Origin: Pseudomonas viciae
GTDB lineage: Bacteria; Pseudomonadota; Gammaproteobacteria; Pseudomonadales; Pseudomonadaceae
DNA: 64,000 nt
Direction: 5' to 3'
Assembly (NCBI RefSeq): GCF_004786035.1
Contig: NZ_CP035088.1
Location: 1,524,001 to 1,588,000, forward strand
Shown here: positions 18,336 to 27,335 of the stretch, piece after piece
How the letters are laid out: each line of letters begins with the position of its first letter
How positions within the stretch are numbered: position 1 is the stretch's first letter
Position numbers and translations under genes: made by a program
The notes under the pieces: model-generated
Seen by the model: the letters and a program-made list of their open reading frames with translations, nothing else
The model's database searches: none
What the model was told of the DNA's origin: nothing

Positions 18336-19498
18336 GGGGCCCGTGGCGGCATGAACCTCACGCATAACATCGCCGCCATCCCCAGCAGCGTGCACAACGC
18401 TGCCAGCGGCCAGGCCTGTTGGCTCAACAACAGGCTGGCCATGGCGCCCATCACCGACGCCATCAGTTGATGCAGAAAACCGCTCAACGCCATGGCGTAG
18501 GCACCGGCCACCGGTGAACCCTCGTTGGCCAGGGACAGGCTGATGGGATAGGTCAACGACTGGCCGAACACCGCGAAGCAATACGGCAGCCAGAAGAGCA
18601 ACGCGATGCTGCTCAGGGTGAGGCTGCCTGCCAGCATGGTCGCGCTACCGCCCAGCACCAGTGCGATGCCCCAGCCCATCATCCGTCGTTGGCCGGTACG
18701 CAACACAAAAGCGTTCACCACCAGCGCGCCGAGCAGATACGCTGCGCTGATCGGCCAGCCCAGCAGACCGTACTCAATGGGCGACCAGTGGAAGCTTTCC
18801 TGCAGAATCAGCGGTGCGGCGGTATTGAAGGCGACGATCACTCCGTAACCCAGACCACCTGCGAATGCTGGTAGCAGAAAACCACGGCACCTGAGTATCT
18901 GCACGTAAATACGCCCCGCCGATTGCCCGTTGCGGGCCTCTGTCAGCGCCGGGAACCGTGCCCGGGACACGGCCGCTGCCATGGCCAGGCTGCTAGCGCC
19001 TAGCCCGTAGAAGATCGCCTGCCACCCGAAAGCCGCCTGGATCAGCGAGCCCAGGTACTGGCCGATGCCGAGGGCGATCACGAAGGCAATCGATATCCAT
19101 GACAGGGCCTTGGCCAACAGATCGCCGCTGAAACTGTCACGAATCAACACCCGCGCCATCACCGAGATGCCGCTGGCACCGATGCCCTGGATCAGCCTGA
19201 ACGCCAGGAATGCCTCCACTGTCGTGCCCAACGGCAGGGCCATATTGGCCAGGCCGTACAGCCCCAAAGCCGCCAGCAAGATCGGTTTGCGCCCCAGGCG
19301 CTGGCCCAGGCTGCCCCACAACAACATGGGCAGCGCCATGCCGATCAGGTACACCGACAACCCCCAGGATGCCCGGGACGCATCGCTCCCCAGGTCCCGG
19401 GCGATATCGGGGAGGGCCGGCAAGTAGATGCTCATGCCCAGCTGCGCGAGGAAGACGGTGGTGCAGGTGACGATCAGGGTCGTGCGGTTCTTCATCAA
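18332..19498 (-). CDS. MFS exporter, Bcr/CflA-like, linked to an alpha-oxoamine synthase
   Basis: A 388-residue inner-membrane protein with about 12 hydrophobic segments. Motif A ([14 protein letters not shown]) follows helix 2, and the N-terminus ([20 protein letters not shown]) is typical of Bcr/CflA drug exporters. It starts 9 bp after the stop of the alpha-oxoamine-synthase-like gene, so the two are almost certainly co-transcribed. It probably exports the product of that enzyme or protects the cell from it. Confidence 0.88.
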   Translation of the reverse strand: MMKNRTTLIVTCTTVFLAQLGMSIYLPALPDIARDLGSDASRASWGLSVYLIGMALPMLLWGSLGQRLGRKPILLAALGLYGLANMALPLGTTVEAFLAFRLIQGIGASGISVMARVLIRDSFSGDLLAKALSWISIAFVIALGIGQYLGSLIQAAFGWQAIFYGLGASSLAMAAAVSRARFPALTEARNGQSAGRIYVQILRCRGFLLPAFAGGLGYGVIVAFNTAAPLILQESFHWSPIEYGLLGWPISAAYLLGALVVNAFVLRTGQRRMMGWGIALVLGGSATMLAGSLTLSSIALLFWLPYCFAVFGQSLTYPISLSLANEGSPVAGAYAMALSGFLHQLMASVMGAMASLLLSQQAWPLAALCTLLGMAAMLCVRFMPPRAP

Positions 19499-19507
19499 GC
19501 ACTCGTT

Positions 19508-20737
19508 TCAAGGGCGGATGTCACGTCCGTGGGCCAGCAGCAGGTCGCTGAGCCGTTCGCAGAATGAGCGAATCACGTTGGGCTCCATATCGGCACGCAG
19601 AGTGATGCGGATTGCGGCCTTGCCTTGCGGTACCACGGGGAAAAAGACCGCTGAAGTGAAATACCCCAGCTCGGCCAGTTCGACCGCCACGCTATTGGCC
19701 AGGGTCGCTTCACCGCAGGGCATCAGACGGATCGCCATGGGGCTGCTGCGCTGTTCGGTACGAACGAGGCTGTCGAAGAGGCGGATATTAGCCTGCAAAC
19801 GCTCCTGCAAGGCACTGAATTCCCGGCTGCGGTGCAGGCGGATCGAGGCCATGCCGGCGCCAATGGCCGCTGCGTTCAGGCTTTGGGACCAGTTGCTCGG
19901 TCCTCCATAGCGTTGCACCAACGCTTTGTGCCGTTCACTGCCAAACATGGCCAGCCCGCCACTGGCCCCGAATGACTTGGCCAGTGAGGCGACAATCAGG
20001 GTGCGCTCGTCCACCGCATGGAAGCGCGAACGGGCCAGGCCAGCGCCGCATTGTCCTACGGTAGACAGCGCGTGAGAGTCGTCCAGGTAGAGAAACAGGC
20101 CATAACGATGTTTGAGATACAGCAGGCTGTCCAGATCCGCTACGCCGCCCATGCTGTAGGCGCCATCGGCCACGTAGGCCACGTTGCGTTGTTGTTTGCA
20201 CAGGTCTTCGAGGAAATCCATGTCATTGTGCGGGCACGTGATGACTTGAGTTTCATCGGCGCAGGCAGCCTTGATGTGATTCATCGAGTAATGGGCATGT
20301 TTATCAAACACCATCACCGGTGGCCGATTGTCCGTCAGCACGCCGCTGGCCAGCAACGGCAGGATCCCGGCGCTGGCAGCACTGCACGACAGGGCGCTGA
20401 GGCAGCTGGCGCCAAACAACTCTGACAATTGGGTTTCGTATTGGTCCAGGATCGCCAGCTTGCAGCGATTCTTTGAGTTGGCCACACGCAGGGTCCCGGT
20501 TTCCCATAGGGCGGTCATGGCGCCGTCCAGCAGCGCGGGGTGGTAATCCAGGCCCAGGTAGGAAGTGGTGCAGAAGTGATGAAAGGTCCGGCCGTACTGG
20601 TCGACCAGGACATTGGGGGTCTTGACCTCGACATTCAGCCCCGAGATTTTTCCGACTTCGGCGCTCTTCCAGTCCGGATCCGCGAGGGAAATGGCTTTGC
20701 GGTAGTTGGTGAAGTGATGGGTCGATTGTGCAGTCAT
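19508..20737 (-). CDS. PLP-dependent alpha-oxoamine synthase-like enzyme
   Basis: A 409-residue fold-type I PLP enzyme resembling 8-amino-7-oxononanoate synthase, serine palmitoyltransferase and CqsA. Visible features are FCTTSYLGLDYHP, the LDDSHALSTVGQCGAG motif (the PLP Asp; family form DEAHS is here DDSHA) and the Schiff-base Lys in SLAKSFGASGG (about residue 243). Such enzymes condense an amino acid with an acyl-thioester to give an aminoketone. No biotin, sphingolipid or cholera-autoinducer genes are nearby, so the product is unknown; the adjacent exporter suggests a secreted small molecule. Confidence 0.85.
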   Translation of the reverse strand: MTAQSTHHFTNYRKAISLADPDWKSAEVGKISGLNVEVKTPNVLVDQYGRTFHHFCTTSYLGLDYHPALLDGAMTALWETGTLRVANSKNRCKLAILDQYETQLSELFGASCLSALSCSAASAGILPLLASGVLTDNRPPVMVFDKHAHYSMNHIKAACADETQVITCPHNDMDFLEDLCKQQRNVAYVADGAYSMGGVADLDSLLYLKHRYGLFLYLDDSHALSTVGQCGAGLARSRFHAVDERTLIVASLAKSFGASGGLAMFGSERHKALVQRYGGPSNWSQSLNAAAIGAGMASIRLHRSREFSALQERLQANIRLFDSLVRTEQRSSPMAIRLMPCGEATLANSVAVELAELGYFTSAVFFPVVPQGKAAIRITLRADMEPNVIRSFCERLSDLLLAHGRDIRP

Positions 20738-21042
20738 GGCGCGATTACATTCCTTGGTTGAGTGGTGCTGTCCGTGGGGTGTTTCAATATCTGTGTGTTT
20801 CCAGACTTTACAGATCGTTGTGCCGGGCTTTGAATCGGCTATTTCTGGTGTGTTTGAGTGTTACGGGAGACTTCTGTGTAGGACCTTGCCTAAGGGCTTG
20901 GGCGGCAAATCCATTCGCGCCGTCAGAGCTCGGTGAAGTCGTGTTTTTACCCCCGAATATGCTGCGTTTCGCTTTGCCAGCAGCGCAGGCGCGACACCGG
21001 TTGGCGGCGTAACGTCGATATCTTTCTAAAGGTTGCTTATCC
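20738..21042. other. Intergenic region between divergent AOS and fosA genes
   Basis: Relatively T-rich 305 bp that must contain both promoters. Short frames here have no convincing ribosome-binding site or codon pattern. AAAGG lies 10 nt upstream of fosA. No palindrome or recognised regulatory site was found. Confidence 0.5.
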
Positions 21043-21459
21043 ATGCTCTCAGGCTTCAATCATCTGACCCTTGCCGTCACCGATCTGGACCGCAGCGTGG
21101 GGTTTTATCGCGAGCTGCTGCAGCTTCGTCTTGAGGCCAAGTGGGACAGCGGGGCTTATCTGTCGCTGCCTGGGTTATGGTTGTGCCTGTCCCTGGACCC
21201 GGCGCGAAAAACCGAGCCCGCCGCGGACTACACCCATTACGCGTTCAGCATCGATGCGGGAAATTTTCCATTGCTGATGGCGCGGCTGAACGCCGCCCAG
21301 GTAACGCCCTGGCGCGACAATCGCAGTGAAGGTGATTCGTGTTACTTCCTCGATCCGGATGGGCACAAGCTTGAGGTCCATGTGGGGGACCTGGCTTCCA
21401 GGCTGAAGGCTTGTCGGCAGGCTCCTTATGCGGGAATGGAGTTTTTTACGGATCCGTGA
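21043..21459 (+). CDS. fosA: Fosfomycin resistance glutathione transferase FosA
   Basis: A 138-residue vicinal-oxygen-chelate enzyme that adds glutathione to fosfomycin using Mn2+ and K+. The metal ligands H7 (NHLTLAVTD), H65 (DYTHYAF) and E111 (HKLEVHVGD) are all present, as is the ending [13 protein letters not shown] typical of chromosomal pseudomonad FosA. Length is normal. It stands alone and is likely an intrinsic chromosomal gene rather than an acquired one; no mobile element flanks it. Confidence 0.95.
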   Translation: MLSGFNHLTLAVTDLDRSVGFYRELLQLRLEAKWDSGAYLSLPGLWLCLSLDPARKTEPAADYTHYAFSIDAGNFPLLMARLNAAQVTPWRDNRSEGDSCYFLDPDGHKLEVHVGDLASRLKACRQAPYAGMEFFTDP

Positions 21460-21632
21460 GGGGGCGAGTTGTCTGGCGTTGCGGTACTCGTCGATGTTGT
21501 CTTGCGGATCTCACCGTTTTCATACTGATCACTTACGCTATCCTCATCGTATGTATGGGGGCGTGTCAGGGCTGCACGCTGTATCAGCGTGGTGAACTGC
21601 CCCCCGGACTCACTCACCGCCGCATCATCCGG

Positions 21633-22997
21633 ATGACCTCCAGCACCATGGATACTCGAAGTTCCGCGCCGCTGGCCAGTTACATCGATCTTTTGATGGA
21701 CGCTGTGTGTGCCGTCGATGGACAAGGGCGGTTCGTGTTTGTCAGTGCCGCCTGTGAGCGCATTTTCGGCTACACCCCGCAGGAGTTGATTGGCCGGCCG
21801 ATGATCGACATGGTGCACCCTGCCGACCGCCAGCGAACCCTTGAGGCGGCACGGGAGATCATGGACGGCGAGCCCAAGCTCAATTTCGAGAACCGCTACC
21901 TGCGCAAGGATGGCCAGGTGGTGCACATTTTGTGGTCGGCGCGCTGGTCGCCGGTGGATCAACTGCGGATCGCCGTGGCGCGGGACATCACCGAGCGCAA
22001 GCAGGCCGAGTCCCGGCAGGCGGCGTTGTATGCGATTTCCGAGGCGGCCCACGCAGCGGCGGATTTGCTGGCGTTGTTCAAGCGCATCCACCTGATCATT
22101 GGCGAGTGGTTGCCGGCGCTGAATTTTTCGGTGGCGTTGTATGACGAGCAATGTGCGCAACTGAACTTTCCTTACCACGTTGACGATCTGGAGCGGCAGC
22201 CTGAATTGCCCGGTACGATCACCGGGCGTTTGTGCGCTGAGGTGATTCGCAGTGGTCAGCCGATCCTGCTGACCCCCGGTTGCCGCCAGTTGCCGCCAGG
22301 TTTTTCCGACCTCGTGGCGCGTCCGGACGCGCCTTGTTGGCTGGGCGTACCGCTGAACTCGCAGAACGGTACGATCGGCGCGTTGATCGTCAAGAGCGCC
22401 CCAGACAACGAACGCTACACCGAGCAGGACAAGGAACTGCTGCAATACGTCTGTGCACAGGTCACCATCGCCATCGAGCGTCAGCAATTGCACGCCCGGT
22501 TGCAGCACATGGCGCAGTACGATCAATTGACCCAAGTGCCCAACCGCGCATTGCTGCGTGACCGGTTCAAGGCCGCACTGGTCACCGCTCGCGCTGCGTC
22601 AGGGCGCATGGCCTTGCTGTACATCGACCTGGATCGCTTCAAACAGATCAACGACACCTACGGCCATGGGGTGGGTGACATGCTGTTGCAAGCGGTGGCC
22701 AGTCGTCTCAAGGGATGTATCCGGGATACCGACACCGTGGCGCGCATAGGCGGCGATGAGTTCGTGGTCCTGCTCCATAGCATTCAGACTTTGGAAGATG
22801 CCCATCGCGTACAGGAGAAAATCCGTCATACGCTGGCCCAGCCGCTACGCCTGGACGGGCATTGCCTGAGCATCGAGCCGAGCATCGGCGTGGCCTGTTT
22901 CCCCGACCATGGCACTGAGGACGTGGCACTGTTCCGTCACGCCGACGCGGCGATGTACGCCGCCAAACGCCAGAATCACGAGGCGTCCGGCATCTGA
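21633..22997 (+). CDS. PAS-GAF-GGDEF diguanylate cyclase
   Basis: About 454 residues. A PAS domain with PAC (residues about 15-130, ending ARDITERKQAESRQ), a GAF domain (about 135-285) and a C-terminal GGDEF domain. The active site GGDEF is intact (RIGGDEF), and an RxxD inhibitory site (RDTD) lies five residues before it, so the enzyme should make cyclic-di-GMP under product inhibition. It has no EAL domain or membrane segment. The start is uncertain: ATG at 21633 or 21648 fit, neither with a strong ribosome-binding site. Confidence 0.85.
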   Translation: MTSSTMDTRSSAPLASYIDLLMDAVCAVDGQGRFVFVSAACERIFGYTPQELIGRPMIDMVHPADRQRTLEAAREIMDGEPKLNFENRYLRKDGQVVHILWSARWSPVDQLRIAVARDITERKQAESRQAALYAISEAAHAAADLLALFKRIHLIIGEWLPALNFSVALYDEQCAQLNFPYHVDDLERQPELPGTITGRLCAEVIRSGQPILLTPGCRQLPPGFSDLVARPDAPCWLGVPLNSQNGTIGALIVKSAPDNERYTEQDKELLQYVCAQVTIAIERQQLHARLQHMAQYDQLTQVPNRALLRDRFKAALVTARAASGRMALLYIDLDRFKQINDTYGHGVGDMLLQAVASRLKGCIRDTDTVARIGGDEFVVLLHSIQTLEDAHRVQEKIRHTLAQPLRLDGHCLSIEPSIGVACFPDHGTEDVALFRHADAAMYAAKRQNHEASGI

Positions 22998-23002
22998 CCG
23001 CG

Positions 23003-23036
23003 CACCACCGTTCGTCGTGGTGTTAGACGTTTTTTT
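23003..23036 (+). terminator. Possible terminator after the diguanylate cyclase
   Basis: CACCAC / GTGGTG hairpin followed after 7 nt by seven T residues. The gap between stem and T-run is longer than ideal. Confidence 0.4.
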
Positions 23037-23278
23037 CAAACCTTTCAGGCACTGTCCCTTTCCTATGTAAGGCGGATCCCGCTCGCCGGAAACATCGCCC
23101 GCGATCGAACCAAGACGTTTGAAGTGGGTCGCAAAAGTGGGAGAACCACCAACACGAGCGTCGTGAAAGCAGTATTTGGCCGAAAACCGCGCCAGGCGTC
23201 TCGCTAAATCGTCACAGGTGGTTCTGATTCAGAGGCAGGGAAACCCGCCAGAAACTTTTATCAGAGGAGGGCGCGACC

Positions 23279-23782
23279 ATGAGCCGTATGGCCACCTTTT
23301 TTCGTACCACCAGTCTTGTCGTGCTGATGGGCCTGGGTGCCGGCAGTGCCTGGGCTCAATCGCCTGTCGAATTCATCAACGATGCTTCGGCCAAAGGCAT
23401 GGCCGACATCGAAGCCAGTCGCATGGCCCACGGGAAAGCCGAATCCAGAGAGGTCAAGGATTACACCATTATGGTGATCAACGACCGCACCACTGCCAAT
23501 CAGCACCTGGCGAAGATCGCGAAGAAGCTCGACCTGCCGGTCGCGCCCCGTGAAGAGGTCGCTGACAAGGCCAAGACCCTGATGCCGCAGGTGCAGGAGG
23601 GCGAGTCGTTCGAAGCCGCCTATGCCGCCAGCCAGGTCAAGGCCACCGAGGACGCCATCGCGCAGATCCAACAGCAGGCCCAGAGCACCGAAGTGCCAGA
23701 AATAAAGGCTTTCGCCGACGAAACGCTGCCTAAATTGCAAACCCATCTCAAAATGGCCCGGGCGCTCCAGGCCAGCCGCTGA
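23279..23782 (+). CDS. DUF4142 periplasmic protein
   Basis: A 167-residue protein with a signal peptide (residues 1-22, SAWA-QS). The mature part is helical and fits the DUF4142 ferritin-like family: [21 protein letters not shown], then [29 protein letters not shown] lies about 10 nt upstream of the ATG. Function is unknown; relatives are often stress induced. It is followed by a short-chain dehydrogenase 76 bp downstream on the same strand. Confidence 0.87.
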   Translation: MSRMATFFRTTSLVVLMGLGAGSAWAQSPVEFINDASAKGMADIEASRMAHGKAESREVKDYTIMVINDRTTANQHLAKIAKKLDLPVAPREEVADKAKTLMPQVQEGESFEAAYAASQVKATEDAIAQIQQQAQSTEVPEIKAFADETLPKLQTHLKMARALQASR

Positions 23783-23858
23783 TTCGCCGTACGTTTTACA
23801 TTCAGGACCGGAGCGCTCGCGCTCTGGTTCATCTTGCCCGCAGAAAAGGAGAGCCTCG

Positions 23859-24767
23859 ATGTCCACACGCCGAGAACCCAACCAATACGCGATGCAGAAC
23901 CCGCTGACTCAATATCCTCGTCCACCCTTTCCCGACCAACCCCAGTCGCCTCCGGGCATCGACCAGGACATGGTGCCCAAGCCGGATCACGGCGAAAAAA
24001 GCTATCAAGGTTTCGGCCGCCTGGAAGGGCGCAAGGCGCTGATTACCGGTGGCGACTCGGGGATCGGCCGCGCGGCCGCCATCGCCTATGCCCGGGAGGG
24101 GGCCGATGTAGCGATCAATTATTTGCCCAGTGAAGAGCGGGATGCGCGGCAAGTCATCGAACTGATCGAAGCCGAAGGGCGCAAGGCCATTGCAATACCG
24201 GGCGATCTCAAGGACGAAGCCTTTTGCGTCCAACTGGTGAGAAGTGCTCACGAGCAATTGAGTGGCCTGGATATTCTGGTGAATGTCGCCGGCAAACAGG
24301 AAGCGCAAAAAGACCTTGCCGACATCACCACTGCGCAATTCGACGACACCATGAAAACCAACATCTATGCGATGTTCTGGCTCTGCAAGACGGCGGTGCC
24401 GCTGATGCCGGCGGGAGCGACCGTGATCAATACGGCATCGATCCAATCCTACGACCCGTCCGCGACGCTGTTGGATTACGCCACCACCAAAGCGGCCATC
24501 GTGGCATTCACCAAGGCGCTGGCCGGGCAGGTCATCGGCAAGGGCATCCGTGTCAACGCCGTGGCACCGGGGCCGATCTGGACCGTGCTGCAACCCAGCG
24601 GCGGACAACCGCAAGAGAAGATTCCTACGTTCGGCTCCCAGGTGCCGATGAAACGTCCAGGTCAACCGGCCGAATGCGCGCCGCTTTATGTGTTGTTGGC
24701 ATCCCAGGAGTCGAGTTACATCACTGGAGAAGTGTTCGGCGTGACGGGCGGCAATCCGCTACCTTGA
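23859..24767 (+). CDS. SDR-family oxidoreductase (YghA type)
   Basis: A 302-residue short-chain dehydrogenase with the roughly 50-residue N-terminal extension seen in YghA-like proteins (ending in [17 protein letters not shown]). NAD(P) binding is by [11 protein letters not shown] (about residues 63-73), and the catalytic Tyr-x3-Lys is YATTKAA (about 207-213). The substrate is unknown; relatives are described as aldehyde or sugar oxidoreductases linked to general stress. AAAGGAG precedes the start. Confidence 0.88.
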   Translation: MSTRREPNQYAMQNPLTQYPRPPFPDQPQSPPGIDQDMVPKPDHGEKSYQGFGRLEGRKALITGGDSGIGRAAAIAYAREGADVAINYLPSEERDARQVIELIEAEGRKAIAIPGDLKDEAFCVQLVRSAHEQLSGLDILVNVAGKQEAQKDLADITTAQFDDTMKTNIYAMFWLCKTAVPLMPAGATVINTASIQSYDPSATLLDYATTKAAIVAFTKALAGQVIGKGIRVNAVAPGPIWTVLQPSGGQPQEKIPTFGSQVPMKRPGQPAECAPLYVLLASQESSYITGEVFGVTGGNPLP

Positions 24768-24783
24768 TGCTTGACCGGACCGT

Positions 24784-24806
24784 GCGAGTGGCACACCACC
24801 ACTCGC
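24784..24806. terminator. Hairpin between convergent genes
   Basis: Perfect 8-bp stem GCGAGTGG / CCACTCGC with a 7-nt loop between the SDR and the convergent Fet4-like gene. No T-run on either side, so it may be a weak terminator or an mRNA-end stabiliser. Confidence 0.35.
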
Positions 24807-24815
24807 GCGCCCCAC

Positions 24816-25220
24816 TCAACACTGGTTCAGATCGATCTTGTTCTTTTCCTCCAAGCCTTCCAGGCCTTTGACTTCGTCTTCACCCATCGCCTGGTAATGC
24901 TTTCTCAGCGCCTCCAATTGCTTGAGATCCAGCGCTTCGAGCCCGAGCATCGCATTTTGCGCATTCTTGGTCGCTCGCAATAACTCGTCGACCTTCAGAT
25001 GCAAGATGTCGGTATCACGGTTCTGCGTGTTCTGAATCAGGAACACCATCAGGAAGGTAATGATCGTCGTCGACGTGTTGATGATCAGCTGCCACGTATC
25101 ATTGAACTGGAAAAAAGGTCCGCTGACGGCCCATAGCACCAGCAACACGATGGCCCCCAAAAAGGTCTTGGGGCTCCCCGCCCAGAGGGCCAGTTTTTGT
25201 GCGATTTTTGCGAAGGTCAT
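24816..25220 (-). CDS. Low-affinity iron permease (Fet4-like) family small membrane protein
   Basis: A 134-residue protein with two hydrophobic segments (about residues 20-40 and 48-70) followed by a soluble helical tail. The sequence NTSTTIITFLMVFLIQNTQNRDTDILHLKVDELLRAT is characteristic of bacterial members of the low-affinity iron permease family. These are much shorter than yeast Fet4, and iron transport has not been shown for them. The start at 25220 is chosen for AAGGA about 9 nt upstream. Confidence 0.85.
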   Translation of the reverse strand: MTFAKIAQKLALWAGSPKTFLGAIVLLVLWAVSGPFFQFNDTWQLIINTSTTIITFLMVFLIQNTQNRDTDILHLKVDELLRATKNAQNAMLGLEALDLKQLEALRKHYQAMGEDEVKGLEGLEEKNKIDLNQC

Positions 25221-25393
25221 TGCTGTTTTCCTTGTGGGATGCACCTGTCTGGTGAGACAGCAACGACGTGATGAAAATTCTGCTTATGTTGGGTGGCGGT
25301 CTTTAGGCGAACGTCTATCGCCCTGCCAGAAGACCGTCGCAACATTTGCCATGTCCAAGGGTCACTCCTTAAAGACCTCAACCGGAGTACACC

Positions 25394-25540
25394 ATGAACG
25401 CCACCCGCACCTTCTGCCTTGCCTGTTGCCTGTTCGCCCTGCAGGGCTGCTTCGACAACTCGGGCAATGAGACCAAGGACAACACCGATGGCACCAAGTC
25501 TTCGATACAGATGAAAGAGTCCGGTTCGGAGAAAAAATAA
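25394..25540 (+). CDS. Small lipoprotein, 48 residues
   Basis: A short gene with a complete lipoprotein signal: MNATRTFCLACCLFAL then a lipobox LQGC at residues 16-19. The mature peptide is about 30 residues, polar and Lys/Asp/Ser rich, and ends ESGSEKK. CGGAG is 8 nt upstream of the ATG. It is likely anchored in the outer membrane, since Phe and Asp follow the cysteine (an Asp at +2 would retain it in the inner membrane, but +2 here is Phe). Function unknown. Confidence 0.7.
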   Translation: MNATRTFCLACCLFALQGCFDNSGNETKDNTDGTKSSIQMKESGSEKK

Positions 25541-25545
25541 CCCTG

Positions 25546-25627
25546 GTGAGAGCGAGCCTGCTCGCGATGGCGTCAGATCGGCAACATTGATATTGGCGGG
25601 TCTACCGCTATCGCAAGCAGGTTCTGT
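25546..25627. repeat. Degenerate REP doublet
   Basis: GTGAGAGCGAGCCTGCTCGC on the left and CTATCGCAAGCAGGTTCTG on the right are decayed versions of the GTGGGAGCGAGCTTGCTCGC arms. It lies between the small lipoprotein and hicB. Confidence 0.7.
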
Positions 25628-25645
25628 ATTTCAACCTGCTATTTT

Positions 25646-26056
25646 TCAGCGCCCCTGCTGCAGCACTTTCAGCGCCGCCGAAGCCAGAAAACCTGAGCGG
25701 CTTTTTTCCTCAGGATGGTGCAACACATATTCATCAATACGATTGAGCAGGTAGCCAGGCAAAGTGATGTTGAGCTTCTGCGCCTTGCCCAGGTACTTGG
25801 TCACATCAATGTCCACCAGCGCCCAAGTGCAGCCGGCATATTTTGGATTGGCTGCATGCAAGGTGACGGTATTGGCCGACGGAATCGGCGAACCGTCTTC
25901 AGCCAGAATCTCGAAGTGCCCCTCAATGGCCTCACGTGCCATCGCCATGGCCTCGTCCAGGTCGTCGCCAGCGGAAAAACAGCCGGGAATATCCGGCACC
26001 TCAACACCCCAGGCGTGCTTGTCATCGCCCATGGAAATCGCAATCGGGTAAAGCAT
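25646..26056 (-). CDS. hicB: HicB-family antitoxin
   Basis: A 136-residue antitoxin with the partially degraded RNase H-like HicB domain (residues about 1-75: WGVEVPDIPGCFSAGDDLDEAMAMA is the family signature) and a C-terminal DNA-binding part (about 95-134; LNITLPGYLLNRIDEYVLHH and SGFLASAAL) of ribbon-helix-helix type. It should neutralise HicA and repress the operon. Its start lies 1 bp after the hicA stop, so the two are coupled with toxin first. Confidence 0.92.
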   Translation of the reverse strand: MLYPIAISMGDDKHAWGVEVPDIPGCFSAGDDLDEAMAMAREAIEGHFEILAEDGSPIPSANTVTLHAANPKYAGCTWALVDIDVTKYLGKAQKLNITLPGYLLNRIDEYVLHHPEEKSRSGFLASAALKVLQQGR

Positions 26057-26057
26057 T

Positions 26058-26273
26058 TCAATCGTCCTCCGCAGACGTAGCGCAACTGGCCGTCTGAAGC
26101 AGCGCCTGTTGCAAAATACTGATGGCCGTTTTTTTGAGCAGGTCCTTCTTTGGATGGGGTACCGTCACCAGCCCCGGCTTGGTCGGATGCTTGAAGTGAT
26201 GGTGACTGCCCCGAACCCGCACCAGATACCCACCGTCCGCAATAATTTGGCTTATCAGAAATCGGCTATTCAC
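26058..26273 (-). CDS. hicA: HicA-family mRNA interferase toxin
   Basis: A 71-residue toxin with a dsRNA-binding-like fold that cleaves mRNA. The catalytic His lies in the family motif VRGSHHHFKHP (about residues 20-30), followed by VTVPHPKKDLLKKTAISILQQA. Translation starts at GTG with CGGAGG about 5 nt upstream. Length is normal, so the toxin is probably functional. It is the first gene of the hicAB pair, with a palindrome overlapping the promoter. Confidence 0.92.
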   Translation of the reverse strand: MNSRFLISQIIADGGYLVRVRGSHHHFKHPTKPGLVTVPHPKKDLLKKTAISILQQALLQTASCATSAEDD

Positions 26274-26296
26274 ATCACCTCCGTGTGGTGTGATTG

Positions 26297-26330
26297 GTAG
26301 GTACTATACCTACTGAAATTAAATGATCAA
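26297..26330 (-). promoter_or_regulatory. hicAB promoter with overlapping palindromic operator
   Basis: On the minus strand TTGATC (26325-26330), a 16-nt spacer and TATAGT (26303-26308) form a sigma-70 promoter. The -10 hexamer sits inside the palindrome GTAGGTACTATACCTAC (26297-26313; 7-bp arms). A further half-site GTAGGTA is at 26357-26363, upstream of the promoter. HicB binding here would block transcription. Confidence 0.65.
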
Positions 26331-26560
26331 CACTATAACCACCGAAGGCGATATCGGTAGGTAAGTGCAGTCATTGCTACGAAGTCTAGAGGCCGTGTTG
26401 CACAAGGGCGGAGGTGAGGTGGGTTGGGTTTATTTCTGGATGTGATGAGCGGAGGATTGCACCCGTGGCGAGGGCGCTTTCTCCCGCTGGGGTGCGTAGC
26501 CGCCCTGGATTTTCGGCTCGGTTTGCTTTCGTTCTCAAGCATGAGTCCCAGCAGCGAACT

Positions 26561-27190
26561 CTACGACTGCTGCACAAACGTCAGTCGCACCGCAAACCCA
26601 ATCAAAAGACTCCCAAACAGCCACTGCTGCAAGCGCTGGGCCGAAGGGGAGCGCTGGAGCCAGCGCCCGAGCGCCACACCTACCAGCGCGTAGGCGCTAT
26701 CAAACAAGAAACCGACGCTGACCAACATCACGCCCAGGGTCGCAAACTGCCCCAGCACCGGCCCGCCCTGTGGATCGATGAATTGCGGCAACAACACCGA
26801 GCAAAACAACAAGGCCTTGGGATTGAGCAGATTCGTCAGCAGCCCACGCCGAATCGCCAGGTACCAGTGTCGCTTTCTGGCCTCGACAGCGGCGCCTTCA
26901 AAACTTGGCAACAACGTGGTCCGCAGGCATTGAAAACCGATCCATAACAAGTAGGCAGCCCCGGTCAGGCGCACGACATCGAAAGTCCATGGCGCCGTCT
27001 TGAACAAGGCCGAAAGTCCCAGCGCCGCCAATGCAACATGACATCCACGAGCAATCCCCAGGCCCACCGCCGTCGCCAGCGCCGCGCCCTTGCCCTGACG
27101 GGCACCGGTTTGCAGCAGCAGAATCATGTCCGGCCCTGGCAACACGTACACCACCATCAAGGCCATCAGAAACAACCAGAGCTCTGCCAT
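26561..27190 (-). CDS. LysE/RhtB-family amino-acid exporter
   Basis: A 209-residue inner-membrane protein with about six hydrophobic segments. The N-terminal VYVLPGPDMILLLQTGARQG is the LysE/RhtB signature, and LLNPKALLFCSVLLPQF lies mid-protein. It probably exports an amino acid or derivative. It is divergent from an Lrp/AsnC regulator, with 145 bp between the starts, which is the usual arrangement for a regulator controlling its exporter. Confidence 0.9.
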   Translation of the reverse strand: MAELWLFLMALMVVYVLPGPDMILLLQTGARQGKGAALATAVGLGIARGCHVALAALGLSALFKTAPWTFDVVRLTGAAYLLWIGFQCLRTTLLPSFEGAAVEARKRHWYLAIRRGLLTNLLNPKALLFCSVLLPQFIDPQGGPVLGQFATLGVMLVSVGFLFDSAYALVGVALGRWLQRSPSAQRLQQWLFGSLLIGFAVRLTFVQQS

Positions 27191-27335
27191 GCGACACCCC
27201 CTTCATCGATGCTTCTCAAGCATCAAGTCTATGGCTGACGGGCGGGGCAGGTGGTTGCGAAGTCAGCTTCTAAAGCTTCATTAATTGGCATAACCTGCCA
27301 GTTATTCGCACTATTCAATTGGGAACTGCCAATTC

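Noticed and set aside
20728..21012. 94-codon frame between the oxoamine synthase and fosA
   Set aside because: Overlaps the start of the oxoamine synthase, has no good ribosome-binding site and shows no recognisable domain.
21043..21459. FosA as an acquired resistance gene
   Set aside because: No insertion sequence or integron is nearby, and sequence is of the chromosomal pseudomonad type; treated as intrinsic.
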